DNA of 64,000 nt from Glutamicibacter soli. Its GTDB lineage: Bacteria; Actinomycetota; Actinomycetes; Actinomycetales; Micrococcaceae. The notes below the pieces were generated by a model that worked only from the letters and a program-made list of their open reading frames with translations, searched no databases and was not told where the DNA came from. The stretch covers positions 620,001 to 684,000 of the forward strand of contig NZ_POAF01000001.1 of NCBI RefSeq assembly GCF_003309065.1, given 5' to 3'. This document shows positions 52,411 to 60,590 of this stretch, one piece after another (within the stretch, counting starts at the first letter, position 1; every line of letters begins with the position of its first letter). Position numbers and translations under genes: made by a program.

Positions 52411-53358
52411 GTGCTCGCACAACCTGAAGATTCAACCCTGTCCGCGGCCGCGGCGCACTCCGGTTCCCCGGTGAGCGCCCCGGCCGCGGGCAACACCGTG
52501 TTCCACGGCGACAACATGTCGGTGCTGGCAAACCTGCCCGATGAAAGCTTCACGCTGATCTACGTGGATCCGCCCTTCAACACCGGGCGCAAGCAGACCC
52601 GCGCCGAACGCACCATGGTCCGCGCCGACGAAGGCGAAGGCACCCACGTGGGGTTCAAGGGCCGCAGCTACACGGCGGAAATCGGCCAGTCGCGCTCCTA
52701 CCACGACAGCTTCGAGGACTACCTCAGCTTCATCGAGCCGCGCCTGCTGGAGGCCTACCGGCTGCTGGCCGAGGACGGCACCCTCTACGTCCACCTGGAC
52801 TACCGGGAGGTGCACTACGTCAAGGTGCTGCTGGATACGATCTTCGGCCGCGAGTGCTTCCTGAACGAACTGATCTGGGCCTACGACTACGGGGCCCGGG
52901 CCAAGAGCCGCTGGCCTGCCAAGCACGACACCATCCTGGTGTACGTGAAGAACCCGAAGAAGTACCACTTCGATTCGGCGGAAGTCGACCGCGAGCCCTA
53001 TATGGCGCCCGGCCTGGTGACGCCGGAAAAGCGGGAGAAGGGCAAGCTGCCCACCGACGTGTGGTGGCATACCATCGTCTCCCCCACCGGCAAGGAGAAG
53101 ACCGGCTACCCCACCCAGAAGCCCGAGGGCATCCTGCGGCGCATCGTCGCGGCCTCTTCGCGGCCCGGCGACTGGGTGCTTGACTTCTTCGCAGGCTCCG
53201 GCACCACCGGTGCGGTGGCCGCGAAGATGGAACGCCGCTTCGTGCTGATCGACCAGAACACCCAGGCGATCGAGGTCATGCATGCCCGGCTGCCCGAAAA
53301 CACGGTGTTCGCCACCCTAGACGGTTCCCCGGCCCCGGTGCCGAGCCCCGTCGACTAG
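52411..53358 (+). CDS. Solitary DNA methyltransferase (N6-adenine/N4-cytosine type)
   Basis: A 315-residue SAM-dependent amino-methyltransferase. The catalytic motif IV is LIYVDPPFNTGRKQTR (DPPF) and motif I is WVLDFFAGSGTTGAVA, so the order IV-then-I indicates a beta-class arrangement. GNTVFHGDNMSVLANLPDESF precedes motif IV, as in many DNA methylases. Between them, VHLDYREVHYVKVLLDTIFGRECFLNELIWAYDYG provides the family's middle region. No endonuclease or specificity gene is adjacent, so it is a solitary methylase. Start GTG 52411 has GAAAGGA at 52392-52398. Its stop shares CTAG with the PHP gene. Target sequence unknown. Confidence 0.88.
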   Translation: MLAQPEDSTLSAAAAHSGSPVSAPAAGNTVFHGDNMSVLANLPDESFTLIYVDPPFNTGRKQTRAERTMVRADEGEGTHVGFKGRSYTAEIGQSRSYHDSFEDYLSFIEPRLLEAYRLLAEDGTLYVHLDYREVHYVKVLLDTIFGRECFLNELIWAYDYGARAKSRWPAKHDTILVYVKNPKKYHFDSAEVDREPYMAPGLVTPEKREKGKLPTDVWWHTIVSPTGKEKTGYPTQKPEGILRRIVAASSRPGDWVLDFFAGSGTTGAVAAKMERRFVLIDQNTQAIEVMHARLPENTVFATLDGSPAPVPSPVD

Positions 53359-54206
53359 GACTGCAGCTGCGCGCTGGTTCCGGTGCCCTGCGCCAGGATG
53401 CGCTCCAGCATGGCCGGCTCGGTGAGATTCTCGCCGAGCCGGTTCAGTTTTCCGGTGCCGTGGTAGTCCGAGGATCCGGTGACAATCAAGTCGTGCTCCG
53501 ACGCCAGCGCCAGCAGCTGCTCCTTGCCCTCGGCGCTGTTGTCCCGGTGGTAGACCTCCACCCCGCCCAGCCCGGCCTCGATCATTTCGTGGACCGTCGA
53601 TTCTGGCACCACCCGTCCGCGCAGCGCTGCCTTCGGGTGGGCGAACACCGGCACGCCGCCGGCCTCGCGCACCAGGCGCACCGCCGCAGCGGGGTTAATG
53701 GCAGGATGCGACACGTAGTAGCGCGAGCGCGAGGAAAGGATGTTGGCGAACGCCTCGTTCCGATGGGCCACCACCCCTGCGGTCACCAGCGCGTCGGCGA
53801 TATGCGGTCGGCCCACCGTGGCCCCGGGCTGGCAATGCTCGGTGACCAGCTCCCAGCTGATCGGGTAGTCCTCGGCCAACCGTTCCACGATGCGCTGGGC
53901 GCGCACGATCCGCGAATTCAGCGACACGGCCAGCTCGTCGAGCAGCGGCTGGTAGGACGGGTCGTGCAGGTAGGACAGCAGGTGCACGCTGATCCCGTGC
54001 GAATCCTGGCAGGTGATCTCCATGCCGGGAATGAACCCGATCCCCAGGTCCTGCGCGGTAACACGTGCCTGGTCCCACCCGCTGGTCTGGTCGTGGTCGG
54101 TCAGCGCCACCACGTCCAGCCCCGCCGCGGCCGCCGCGGTGATCAGCTCGGCCGGGGTTTCCGTGCCGTCGGAAACGTTGGAATGGGTGTGCAGGTCGAT
54201 TCGCAT
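53355..54206 (-). CDS. PHP-domain phosphoesterase
   Basis: A 283-residue metallophosphoesterase with the polymerase-and-histidinol-phosphatase fold. The motifs MRIDLHTHSNVSDG (HxH, residues 5-7), LTDHDQTSGWDQA (DHD), GMEITCQDSHGISVHLL, PVFAHPKA and SSDYHGTGK supply the metal ligands. Relatives hydrolyse 3',5'-nucleoside bisphosphates or the 5' ends of RNA (YciV/RnaM-like); the precise substrate is not determinable. Start ATG 54206: the purine-rich AGGGAG is too close to serve as a Shine-Dalgarno, whereas TATTCT sits 7 bases upstream, so a leaderless start is likely. Confidence 0.9.
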   Translation of the reverse strand: MRIDLHTHSNVSDGTETPAELITAAAAAGLDVVALTDHDQTSGWDQARVTAQDLGIGFIPGMEITCQDSHGISVHLLSYLHDPSYQPLLDELAVSLNSRIVRAQRIVERLAEDYPISWELVTEHCQPGATVGRPHIADALVTAGVVAHRNEAFANILSSRSRYYVSHPAINPAAAVRLVREAGGVPVFAHPKAALRGRVVPESTVHEMIEAGLGGVEVYHRDNSAEGKEQLLALASEHDLIVTGSSDYHGTGKLNRLGENLTEPAMLERILAQGTGTSAQLQS

Positions 54207-54213
54207 ACTCCCT

Positions 54214-54219
54214 AGAATA
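54214..54219 (-). promoter_or_regulatory. Leaderless -10 box (TATTCT) for the PHP gene
   Basis: TATTCT on the minus strand, 7 bases before ATG 54206. Confidence 0.5.
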
Positions 54220-54274
54220 TCGAAGTGCACACGTTCTTTGGTGGCGCATAGCTGATGGTGACACACTTGAAGTT

Positions 54275-55822
54275 ATGACCAATCAAGTTTCATCGCCTTC
54301 GGGCAGCGACCAGCCATTGGAAGACCGCGTGAACAACCGTTCGCAGCGTCCGACCTCCGAATCCTTCAAGCAGTTCATGGCCTCGAACTGGGCCGCCGAC
54401 ACCTCGGCTCTGCCGGACGCCGATCCGTCCGCAGACTACGCGGCCGCCCGCCGCGCCAAGCTCTCCGCCGCCTTCCCGGGCGAGCGCCTGGTCATCCCCG
54501 CCGGCCCGCTGAAGGTCCGCTCGAATGACACCGACTACCGCTTCCGCCCGCACTCGGCCTTCGCCCACCTCACCGGTCTGGGCGTCGACCACGAGCCGGA
54601 TGCAGTGCTGATCCTGGAGCCGACCGACGACGGCGCCGGCGACAACGGCAGCAACCACTCAGCCACCTTGTACTTCGCCCCGATGGCGGGCCGCGATTCC
54701 TCGGACTTCTACCTGGATTCGCGTTCCGGCGAGTTCTGGGTGGGCCCGCGCCCGACCCTGAGCACCATGTCCGCCCGCACCGGCATGCCCACCGATTCCC
54801 TGGAGCAGCTGGAACTGGCGATCACCAAGAACTCCGGCCCGCAGGCCATGGGCGGCATCCGCATCCGCCTGGTGCGCCAGGTGGACCTGAACGTCGAGGC
54901 GCTGGTGGACACCAGCCGCATCAACACCTCGCAGGATCTGGAAGCCTCCGACGCGCTGGACAACGAGCTGGCCGAGTTCCTCTCCGAGCTGCGCCTGGTC
55001 AAGGACGACTACGAGATCGCCGAACTGCGCAAGTCGGTGGCGGCGACCATCAACGGCTTCGAGGACGTGGTGCGCAACCTGGATTCGGCCATCGCCCACG
55101 AACGCGGCGAACGCATCGTCGAAGGCTCGTTCTTCGCCCGCGCCCGCCTGGAAGGCAACGACCTGGGCTACGACACCATCGCCGCCTGTGGCAACAACGC
55201 CACCATCCTGCACTGGATCCGCAACAACGGCGCCGTGAACGAGGGCGAGGTGCTGCTGCTGGACGCCGGCGTCGAAGCCGACTCGCTGTACACCGCGGAC
55301 ATCACCCGCTCCCTGCCGGTCTCCGGCAAGTACACGGACGTCCAGCGCCGCGTCTACGAGGCGGTGCTTGACGCCGCCGACGCCGCCTTCGCCGCGGTCA
55401 AGCCGGGCCTGAAGTTCCGCGACCTGCACCAGATCGCCACCCGCGTGCTGGCCGAGCGCCTGGCCGACTGGGGCATCCTGCCGGTCTCCGTGGACGAGGC
55501 CATGAGCCCCGAGGGGCAGCAGCACCGCCGTTGGATGCCGCACGGCACCAGCCACCACCTGGGACTGGACGTACACGACTGCGCCCAAGCCCGCGCGGAA
55601 CTGTACCTGGATGCCGAGCTGGAAGAGGGCATGGTCTTCACCATCGAGCCTGGCCTGTACTTCAAGAACGAGGACCTGGCGATCCCGCAGGAGTACCGCG
55701 GCATCGGCGTGCGCATCGAGGACGACATCCTGGTCACCGCCACCGGCGGCGAGTCGCTGAGCGCCGCGCTGCCGCGCACCGCCGACGACGTCGAGGCCTG
55801 GATGGCCAAGCTGCGCGGCTAA
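54275..55822 (+). CDS. Aminopeptidase P family metalloprotease (Xaa-Pro aminopeptidase)
   Basis: A 515-residue M24B peptidase that removes N-terminal residues from X-Pro peptides with a two-metal centre. Ligands are visible as LLDAGVEADSLYTADITRSLP (two Asp), HGTSHHLGLDVHD (His), MVFTIEPGLYF (Glu) and GVRIEDDILVT (Glu). The N-terminal ~220 residues contain the substrate-gating creatinase-type domain (DTDYRFRPHSAFAHLTGLG). Length agrees with actinobacterial aminopeptidase P. No strong ribosome site precedes ATG 54275. It ends before a bidirectional terminator. Confidence 0.95.
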   Translation: MTNQVSSPSGSDQPLEDRVNNRSQRPTSESFKQFMASNWAADTSALPDADPSADYAAARRAKLSAAFPGERLVIPAGPLKVRSNDTDYRFRPHSAFAHLTGLGVDHEPDAVLILEPTDDGAGDNGSNHSATLYFAPMAGRDSSDFYLDSRSGEFWVGPRPTLSTMSARTGMPTDSLEQLELAITKNSGPQAMGGIRIRLVRQVDLNVEALVDTSRINTSQDLEASDALDNELAEFLSELRLVKDDYEIAELRKSVAATINGFEDVVRNLDSAIAHERGERIVEGSFFARARLEGNDLGYDTIAACGNNATILHWIRNNGAVNEGEVLLLDAGVEADSLYTADITRSLPVSGKYTDVQRRVYEAVLDAADAAFAAVKPGLKFRDLHQIATRVLAERLADWGILPVSVDEAMSPEGQQHRRWMPHGTSHHLGLDVHDCAQARAELYLDAELEEGMVFTIEPGLYFKNEDLAIPQEYRGIGVRIEDDILVTATGGESLSAALPRTADDVEAWMAKLRG

Positions 55823-55834
55823 GCACCCCGGCTT

Positions 55835-55889
55835 AAAGACCGCTGGCCTTCATCCGCCCCGAGGGGCTGGCTGAAGGCCAGCGGTCTTT
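55835..55889. terminator. Bidirectional terminator
   Basis: A perfect 18-bp stem (55835-55852 with 55872-55889) whose ends read AAAG/CTTT, placed between convergent genes. Confidence 0.85.
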
Positions 55890-55906
55890 CGTGTTGCCGT
55901 TTGCGG

Positions 55907-56806
55907 CTAGGAGTTCTTGTCCTGGCGGGTTTCCTCCGGCGCGTCCGCAGCAGAGTGCTGCTGCGCTGGCTCATCCGTGCCGTCCTGATCGGAGGCCTGG
56001 TCCTGGTCCTTGCGGCGGCCGATCTCAACTGTCGGCTCGACCTCGGACAGGTTCTGGGCCGGGGAGGCAGGCTGGGCCTGCTGGGTTGCTGCCGGCTGCC
56101 CGGTTGCCGGCGGGGTCGGCTGCACGCGTACGCCGTAGCGCGGGCGTCCATCCGGAAGGTCCGGGAACTGGCCGCTCGGGGCGTCGGCGGAAGCCGGGGC
56201 CGGCTGCTGGGCTGCGCCCGGAGCCTGCACGGTCGCCGGAGCCGCCGGCTGGACAGGGGCGGTCGGCTGCGCTTGCTGCCCTGGAAGATTCGAGCCCGGG
56301 ATGTTCGGGGCCGGGGCGTGCGGACGCATCGGCAGCTTGGAGGCGAGCTGGCGGGCGGCCTGCGCGTTCTCGAAGTCGACGACCACGTCGAAGCTGGTGG
56401 CCACGAACTGGCTGGAGGAGGCGAAGTCGCGCTTGCCGCGGCGGGTCGAGTAGCTGATCACCCCGGCGATCATCCAGATGGCCATGCCCAGGCCGATGGC
56501 GGACAGGATCTGGTAGATGCCGTTGCCGCCGCCGAACAGCGAGAGCAGCAGGCCCACGAACAGACCCATCATGGCACCCTGCGCGGCGCCGGCCAACGCG
56601 ACCTTCGGGTAGGACAGCTTGGCGGTCACGCGCTCGACGGTGCGCACGTCGTTGCCCACGATGGTCACGGAGGCCACCGGGAAGTCGTTGTCGGCCAGGT
56701 AGTCCACGAGCTTCTGGGCGTCGAGGTAGCTGGTGTAGCGCCCCAGCAGCTCGCCGCGCGGCAAGCCGTTGGTGCTGATCGAATTTACTCCTTGTGGCGA
56801 GGTCAT
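55907..56806 (-). CDS. General stress protein 17M-like membrane protein with Pro/Gln/Ala-rich tail
   Basis: About 299 residues. The N-terminal ~60 residues match the GSP17M-type domain (GRYTSYLDAQKLVDYLADNDFPVASVTIVGNDVRTVERV). Two membrane helices with a Gly-rich turn follow at about 70-120 (GAMMGLFVGLLLSLFGG and LGMAIWMIAGVISY). A short conserved segment (FVATSFDVVVDFENAQAARQLASKLP) leads to a low-complexity Pro/Gln/Ala tail of about 140 residues. Its function is unknown. The start is uncertain: ATG 56806 is used, GTG 56821 is also open, and a strong AAGGAG lies inside the frame ahead of an ATC codon. Confidence 0.7.
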   Translation of the reverse strand: MTSPQGVNSISTNGLPRGELLGRYTSYLDAQKLVDYLADNDFPVASVTIVGNDVRTVERVTAKLSYPKVALAGAAQGAMMGLFVGLLLSLFGGGNGIYQILSAIGLGMAIWMIAGVISYSTRRGKRDFASSSQFVATSFDVVVDFENAQAARQLASKLPMRPHAPAPNIPGSNLPGQQAQPTAPVQPAAPATVQAPGAAQQPAPASADAPSGQFPDLPDGRPRYGVRVQPTPPATGQPAATQQAQPASPAQNLSEVEPTVEIGRRKDQDQASDQDGTDEPAQQHSAADAPEETRQDKNS

Positions 56807-56926
56807 ATCTATATTGTGCACGGTGATGCTGTGTTTGCACCCAGTAGTGAAGCGGGGATCACTCAGGGCGAAAGAATCCGCGCCGCGGGTGTGTCACCGC
56901 GCACCGCGCGAAGGCACCGGGCACGA

Positions 56927-56932
56927 TAACCT
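56927..56932 (+). promoter_or_regulatory. Leaderless -10 box (TAACCT) for the MgtE-N/CBS gene
   Basis: TAACCT exactly 6 bases before GTG 56939. The intervening AGAAGG is too near to serve as a Shine-Dalgarno for that GTG. Confidence 0.5.
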
Positions 56933-56938
56933 AGAAGG

Positions 56939-58189
56939 GTGAGCTCACAAGTGTCTAAAATCTTCGTCGCCCGGCTGCTCGGGCTGGACGTCTTCGACCC
57001 CCTGGGCGACCGCCTGGGACGCTTGCGAGACGTCGTCGTGGTCTCCCGCGGACCCAAGAAGCCGCCGGCCTGCGTCGGCGTCGTGGTCGAGGTCCCCGGC
57101 AAGCGCCGCGTCTTCGTGCCCATGACCCGCATCCAGTCCATGGAATCCACGCAGATCATCTGCTCGGGCCTGGTCAACATGCGCCGCTTTCAGCAGCGCG
57201 GCCAGGAGCTGCTGGTCGTGGCCGAGCTGTTCGACCGCACCATCACCTTCACCGACGGCTCAGGCCGCGGCGTCATCGAGGACATCGGCCTGGCCCAGAC
57301 CCGCCGCGGCGACTGGGAAATCAACCAGTACTACGTGCAGCGCGGCGTGGCAGCGCCGGGACTGCTGGGGCTGCGCAGCCGCAAGCGCGACAAGGTGCTG
57401 GTCTCCTGGGAGGACATCAGCCACGGCAACCAGAGCGAGCCGCAGTCAGCCGACACCTTCGTGGCCACGCACGACGACATGAAGGCCGCCGACTTCGCCG
57501 ACGCGCTGCATGAGATGAACGAGAAGCGCCGCCTGGAAATCGCCGCGCACCTGCAGGACGAGCGCCTGGCCGACGTGCTGCAGGAGCTGCCTGACCGCGA
57601 GCAGGTGGAGATCCTCTCCGCGCTGGGCCTGGAGCGCGCAGCCGACGTGCTGGAGGAAATGGACCCGGACGACGCCGCCGACCTGCTCTCCGAGGTCTCC
57701 GAGGAAACCAAGCACCAGCTGCTGGAACTCATGAACGAGGAGGAGGCCAAGGACGTGCGCCGCCTGCTGGCCTACCCGGAAGGCACCGCCGGCTCGGTGA
57801 TGACCCCGGTTCCGGTGATCCTCACCCCCGAATCCACCGTCGCCGAGGCGCTGGCCTCGGTGCGCATGGAGGAGCTCTCCCCCGCCCTGGCCTCCACCGT
57901 GTACGTGGTGCGCCCGCCGCTGGAGACCCCCACCGGCCGCTACCTGGGCCAGGTGCACATTCAGGCGCTGCTTCGCGCCGCCCCGCCCGAACCGCTGGGC
58001 GACATCCTGGACACCGAGCTGGAGCCGATGTCCGACCTGGCGAACATCTCAGAGGTCGTGCGCCACCTGGCCACCTACAACCTGACCAGCGTCGGGGTGA
58101 CCAACAAGGAGGGCCGCCTGGTCGGGGCGATCACCGTGGACGACGTGCTCGACCACATCCTGCCCGACGACTGGCGTTCGCAGGACTAA
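56939..58189 (+). CDS. MgtE N-domain/CBS-pair protein lacking the channel domain
   Basis: A 416-residue soluble protein. The first ~160 residues contain two PRC-barrel-like segments (FDPLGDRLGRLRDVVVVSRG and FTDGSGRGVIEDIGLAQ). An MgtE N-terminal superhelical domain follows at about 180-280 (repeats such as LADVLQELPDREQVEILSALGLERAADVLEEMDPDDAADLLSEV), then two CBS motifs at about 285-410 (SVMTPVPVILTPESTVAEAL and LTSVGVTNKEGRLVGAITVDDVLDHI). In MgtE these domains sense magnesium and gate a five-helix channel, which is absent here. It may regulate another protein. The start is GTG 56939 (leaderless) or GTG 56951. A DUF1003 gene follows, 88 bases on. Confidence 0.88.
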   Translation: MSSQVSKIFVARLLGLDVFDPLGDRLGRLRDVVVVSRGPKKPPACVGVVVEVPGKRRVFVPMTRIQSMESTQIICSGLVNMRRFQQRGQELLVVAELFDRTITFTDGSGRGVIEDIGLAQTRRGDWEINQYYVQRGVAAPGLLGLRSRKRDKVLVSWEDISHGNQSEPQSADTFVATHDDMKAADFADALHEMNEKRRLEIAAHLQDERLADVLQELPDREQVEILSALGLERAADVLEEMDPDDAADLLSEVSEETKHQLLELMNEEEAKDVRRLLAYPEGTAGSVMTPVPVILTPESTVAEALASVRMEELSPALASTVYVVRPPLETPTGRYLGQVHIQALLRAAPPEPLGDILDTELEPMSDLANISEVVRHLATYNLTSVGVTNKEGRLVGAITVDDVLDHILPDDWRSQD

Positions 58190-58277
58190 GAACTTTGGAA
58201 CCGGCTCGCCGGTTCACCCGGCCCCGGCGCAGCCCGGAGCCGAACGACACAGATCAGTAGCAAAGGAGTTCACCACC

Positions 58278-58880
58278 ATGGCTGAACAGCGCAAGACCAG
58301 TGGCCTGGACACTCCCCTTGCAGCCCGCAAACGCTTCTGGCCGAAGTTCTCCCCGGACCCCGACGCGTTCGGCTCCACGACGGAGAAGTTCGCGCGCTTC
58401 ATGGGCACCCCGCAGTTCCTGCTCTACATGACGATCTTCTGCGCCTTCTGGCTGATCTGGAACTCCGTGGCCCCGGCGGCCTGGCGCTTCGACGACGCCT
58501 CCATCGGCTTCACCGCGCTGACCCTGATGCTCTCGCTGCAGGCCTCCTATGCCGCGCCGCTGCTGCTGCTGGCGCAGAACCGCCAGGACGACCGCGACCG
58601 CGTGTCGCTGTCCGAAGACCGGGCGCGGGCCGAACGCAACCTCTACGACACCGAGTACCTCACCCGCGAGCTGGCCAGCCTGCGCCTGGCGCTGCGCGAT
58701 GTCGCCACGCGCGACTACGTGCGCTCGGAGCTGCGCAACGTGCTGGAGGAGCTGCTGGAGACCGCCGACGGCGAAGAGCTGAACCTGCGCGCCAAGCGCA
58801 AGTCCAAGGGCGGCAACCCGCAGACCGGCCTCATCGACACGGTGCAGCCGGGCCAGAATTCCAACCGAAAGAACAACTAG
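58278..58880 (+). CDS. DUF1003 family membrane protein
   Basis: A 200-residue protein with two membrane helices: FLLYMTIFCAFWLIWNSVAP (about 47-66) and FTALTLMLSLQASYAAPLLLLAQN (about 77-100). The conserved asparagine-rich turn between them and the charged RQDDRDRVSLSEDRARAERN... coiled segment are the DUF1003 pattern. The C-terminal tail is basic. Function unknown. CAAAGGAG at 58260-58267 precedes ATG 58278. It lies between the MgtE-N/CBS gene and mrp and is likely in one transcript with both; DUF1003 and MgtE-N/CBS proteins are neighbours in many actinobacteria as far as I recall. Confidence 0.88.
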   Translation: MAEQRKTSGLDTPLAARKRFWPKFSPDPDAFGSTTEKFARFMGTPQFLLYMTIFCAFWLIWNSVAPAAWRFDDASIGFTALTLMLSLQASYAAPLLLLAQNRQDDRDRVSLSEDRARAERNLYDTEYLTRELASLRLALRDVATRDYVRSELRNVLEELLETADGEELNLRAKRKSKGGNPQTGLIDTVQPGQNSNRKNN

Positions 58881-58882
58881 TC

Positions 58883-59989
58883 GTGAGTTCGAACGAAGCA
58901 CTGTTCAGGGCGCTGGACTCGGTCATCGACCCGGAACTGCGCCGGCCCATCACCGAGCTGGGCATGGTCGGCGACGCCAGGCTCGACGGCACCCGTGCCG
59001 AGGTCACCATCCTGCTGACCATCGCCGGGTGCCCGCTGCGCTCCACCATCGAAGCGGACGTGCGCGCGGCCCTGCTGACGCTGCCGGGCGTGGACCAGGT
59101 CGCGGTGGCCCTGGACGTGATGGATCCGCAGCAGCGTGCGGCCCTGCGCGAGCAGCTGGCCAGCCGCCGCACCCCGTTCTCCGATCCCGCCTCGCTGACC
59201 CGCGTCATCGCGGTGGCCAGCGGCAAGGGCGGGGTGGGCAAGTCCTCCATCACCGCCAACCTGTCCACCGCGCTGGCCGCCCGAGGCTTCAAGGTCGGGC
59301 TGATCGACGCCGACGTGCACGGCTTCTCCATCCCGTCGCTGATGGGCATCAACCAGAACCCCACGCGGGTGGATGACATGATCCTGCCGCCGGTGGCGCA
59401 CGGGGTGAAGGTCATTTCCATCGGCATGTTCCTGGATTCGAACCAGCCGGTGATCTGGCGCGGGCCCATGCTGCACCGCGCGCTGGAGCAGTTCCTGTCC
59501 GACGTCTACTTCGGGGATCTGGACTTCCTGTTCCTGGACCTGCCGCCGGGCACCGGGGATATCGCGATCTCCGTGTCCCAGCTGCTGCCCAACAGCGAAC
59601 TGCTGGTCGTCACCACCCCGCAGTCAACCGCCACCGAGGTGGCCGAGCGCGCCGGCACCATTGCCTTGCAGACCAAGCAGAAGGTCATCGGCGTGGTGGA
59701 GAACATGAGCCACCTGCAAATGCCCGACGGCAGCAGGATGGAAATCTTCGGCTCCGGCGGCGGCGCCAAGCTCAGCGAATCGCTGAGCGACCAGCTGGGC
59801 TACCCGGTGCCGCTGCTGGCGCAGCTGCCCCTGGAGGAAGCCCTGCGCGAAGGCTCGGACCAGGGCACCCCGGTGGTGCTCTCCGCCCCGCAGTCCCCCA
59901 GCGCCATGGTGCTGTCCGCGCTGGCCGAATCATTGGGCCAGCGTCCCCGCGGCTTGGCCGGGCGCAGCCTGCCGATGTCAATCCAGTAG
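58883..59989 (+). CDS. mrp: Mrp/NBP35-family iron-sulfur carrier ATPase
   Basis: A 368-residue P-loop ATPase (ApbC/Mrp). The N-terminal ~95 residues form a MIP18/DUF59-like domain (SVIDPELRRPITELGMVGDARLDG). The deviant Walker A is ASGKGGVGKSSITANL, followed by LIDADVHGFSIPSLMG and FLDLPPGTGDIAISVSQLL. Classical Mrp has a CxxC near GVVENMS for cluster binding; here the segment reads VENMSHLQMPDGSRMEIFGSGGG with no Cys, so cluster transfer must differ or use another site. GTG 58883 starts 2 bases after the DUF1003 stop. Confidence 0.92.
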   Translation: MSSNEALFRALDSVIDPELRRPITELGMVGDARLDGTRAEVTILLTIAGCPLRSTIEADVRAALLTLPGVDQVAVALDVMDPQQRAALREQLASRRTPFSDPASLTRVIAVASGKGGVGKSSITANLSTALAARGFKVGLIDADVHGFSIPSLMGINQNPTRVDDMILPPVAHGVKVISIGMFLDSNQPVIWRGPMLHRALEQFLSDVYFGDLDFLFLDLPPGTGDIAISVSQLLPNSELLVVTTPQSTATEVAERAGTIALQTKQKVIGVVENMSHLQMPDGSRMEIFGSGGGAKLSESLSDQLGYPVPLLAQLPLEEALREGSDQGTPVVLSAPQSPSAMVLSALAESLGQRPRGLAGRSLPMSIQ

Positions 59990-60049
59990 CGGCCGGGCAA
60001 CATTCCCGGGCGGTCCGCGCGAAACGCGCCGGGGCCTGGCGAATAGGGC

Positions 60050-60091
60050 AAAAAAATCCCCGGTCCTGCAGTTCGAGAACTGCAGGACCGG
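60050..60091 (-). terminator. Terminator of tatB (sigE-tatB unit)
   Basis: A perfect 15-bp stem (60060-60074 with 60077-60091) with a two-base loop. On the minus strand it is followed by GGGATTTTTTTT. Confidence 0.9.
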
Positions 60092-60123
60092 AGATCTTCT
60101 GCCGTCTATGGTGGCTTGCTGGT

Positions 60124-60525
60124 CTAGGTGGCTTCGTCGTCGAATGGGGCGCTCTCGTTCACGCCCAGCGGAGCTTGGGTGGCGGTGTGGGTGGCCACGG
60201 GGGTGCGCACCGGAGCTGCCTCGACCGAGGAAGGCTTGCCCTTGGCCACGTTGACCGCGTCGTCGAATTCGTCGATGAGCGCTTCCTTGATGATGCGCCG
60301 AGGGTCGTATTGGCGCGGATCCAGCTTTCGCCAGTCCATGTCGGCAACTTCGTCGCCGACTTCCTCGCGCAACTGCTCCTTGGCTCCGTTGGCCATGCGG
60401 CGAATTTCCTTGACGAGGTTCGCCAGCTTTTTGGCGTATTCAGGAAGCTTCTCGGGGCCGAGCACGACGACCGCGATAATGGCGAGAATAACGAACTCGC
60501 CGCCATTGATACCTAGAAAATCCAC
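60124..60525 (-). CDS. tatB: Sec-independent protein translocase subunit TatB
   Basis: A 133-residue TatB. One membrane helix (about 8-24, GEFVILAIIAVVVLGPEKLPEYAKKL with the conserved G-P-E-x-L-P hinge) precedes an amphipathic helix and an acidic tail. TatB with TatC recognises twin-arginine substrates. The partner tatC is not in this window. Start ATG 60525. It follows the sigE-like gene in the same direction; no anti-sigma or htrA gene intervenes as it does in mycobacteria. Confidence 0.93.
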   Translation of the reverse strand: MDFLGINGGEFVILAIIAVVVLGPEKLPEYAKKLANLVKEIRRMANGAKEQLREEVGDEVADMDWRKLDPRQYDPRRIIKEALIDEFDDAVNVAKGKPSSVEAAPVRTPVATHTATQAPLGVNESAPFDDEAT

Positions 60526-60590
60526 AACACCAAGATTACCTTGTCCGAGACCAACTCACTAAGCCACCGGCGTTGCGGCCGAAAGGTGTC

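Noticed and set aside
60526-60590. A small anti-sigma gene between sigE and tatB
   Set aside because: Only 65 bases separate the two genes, with no room for even a minimal anti-sigma domain.
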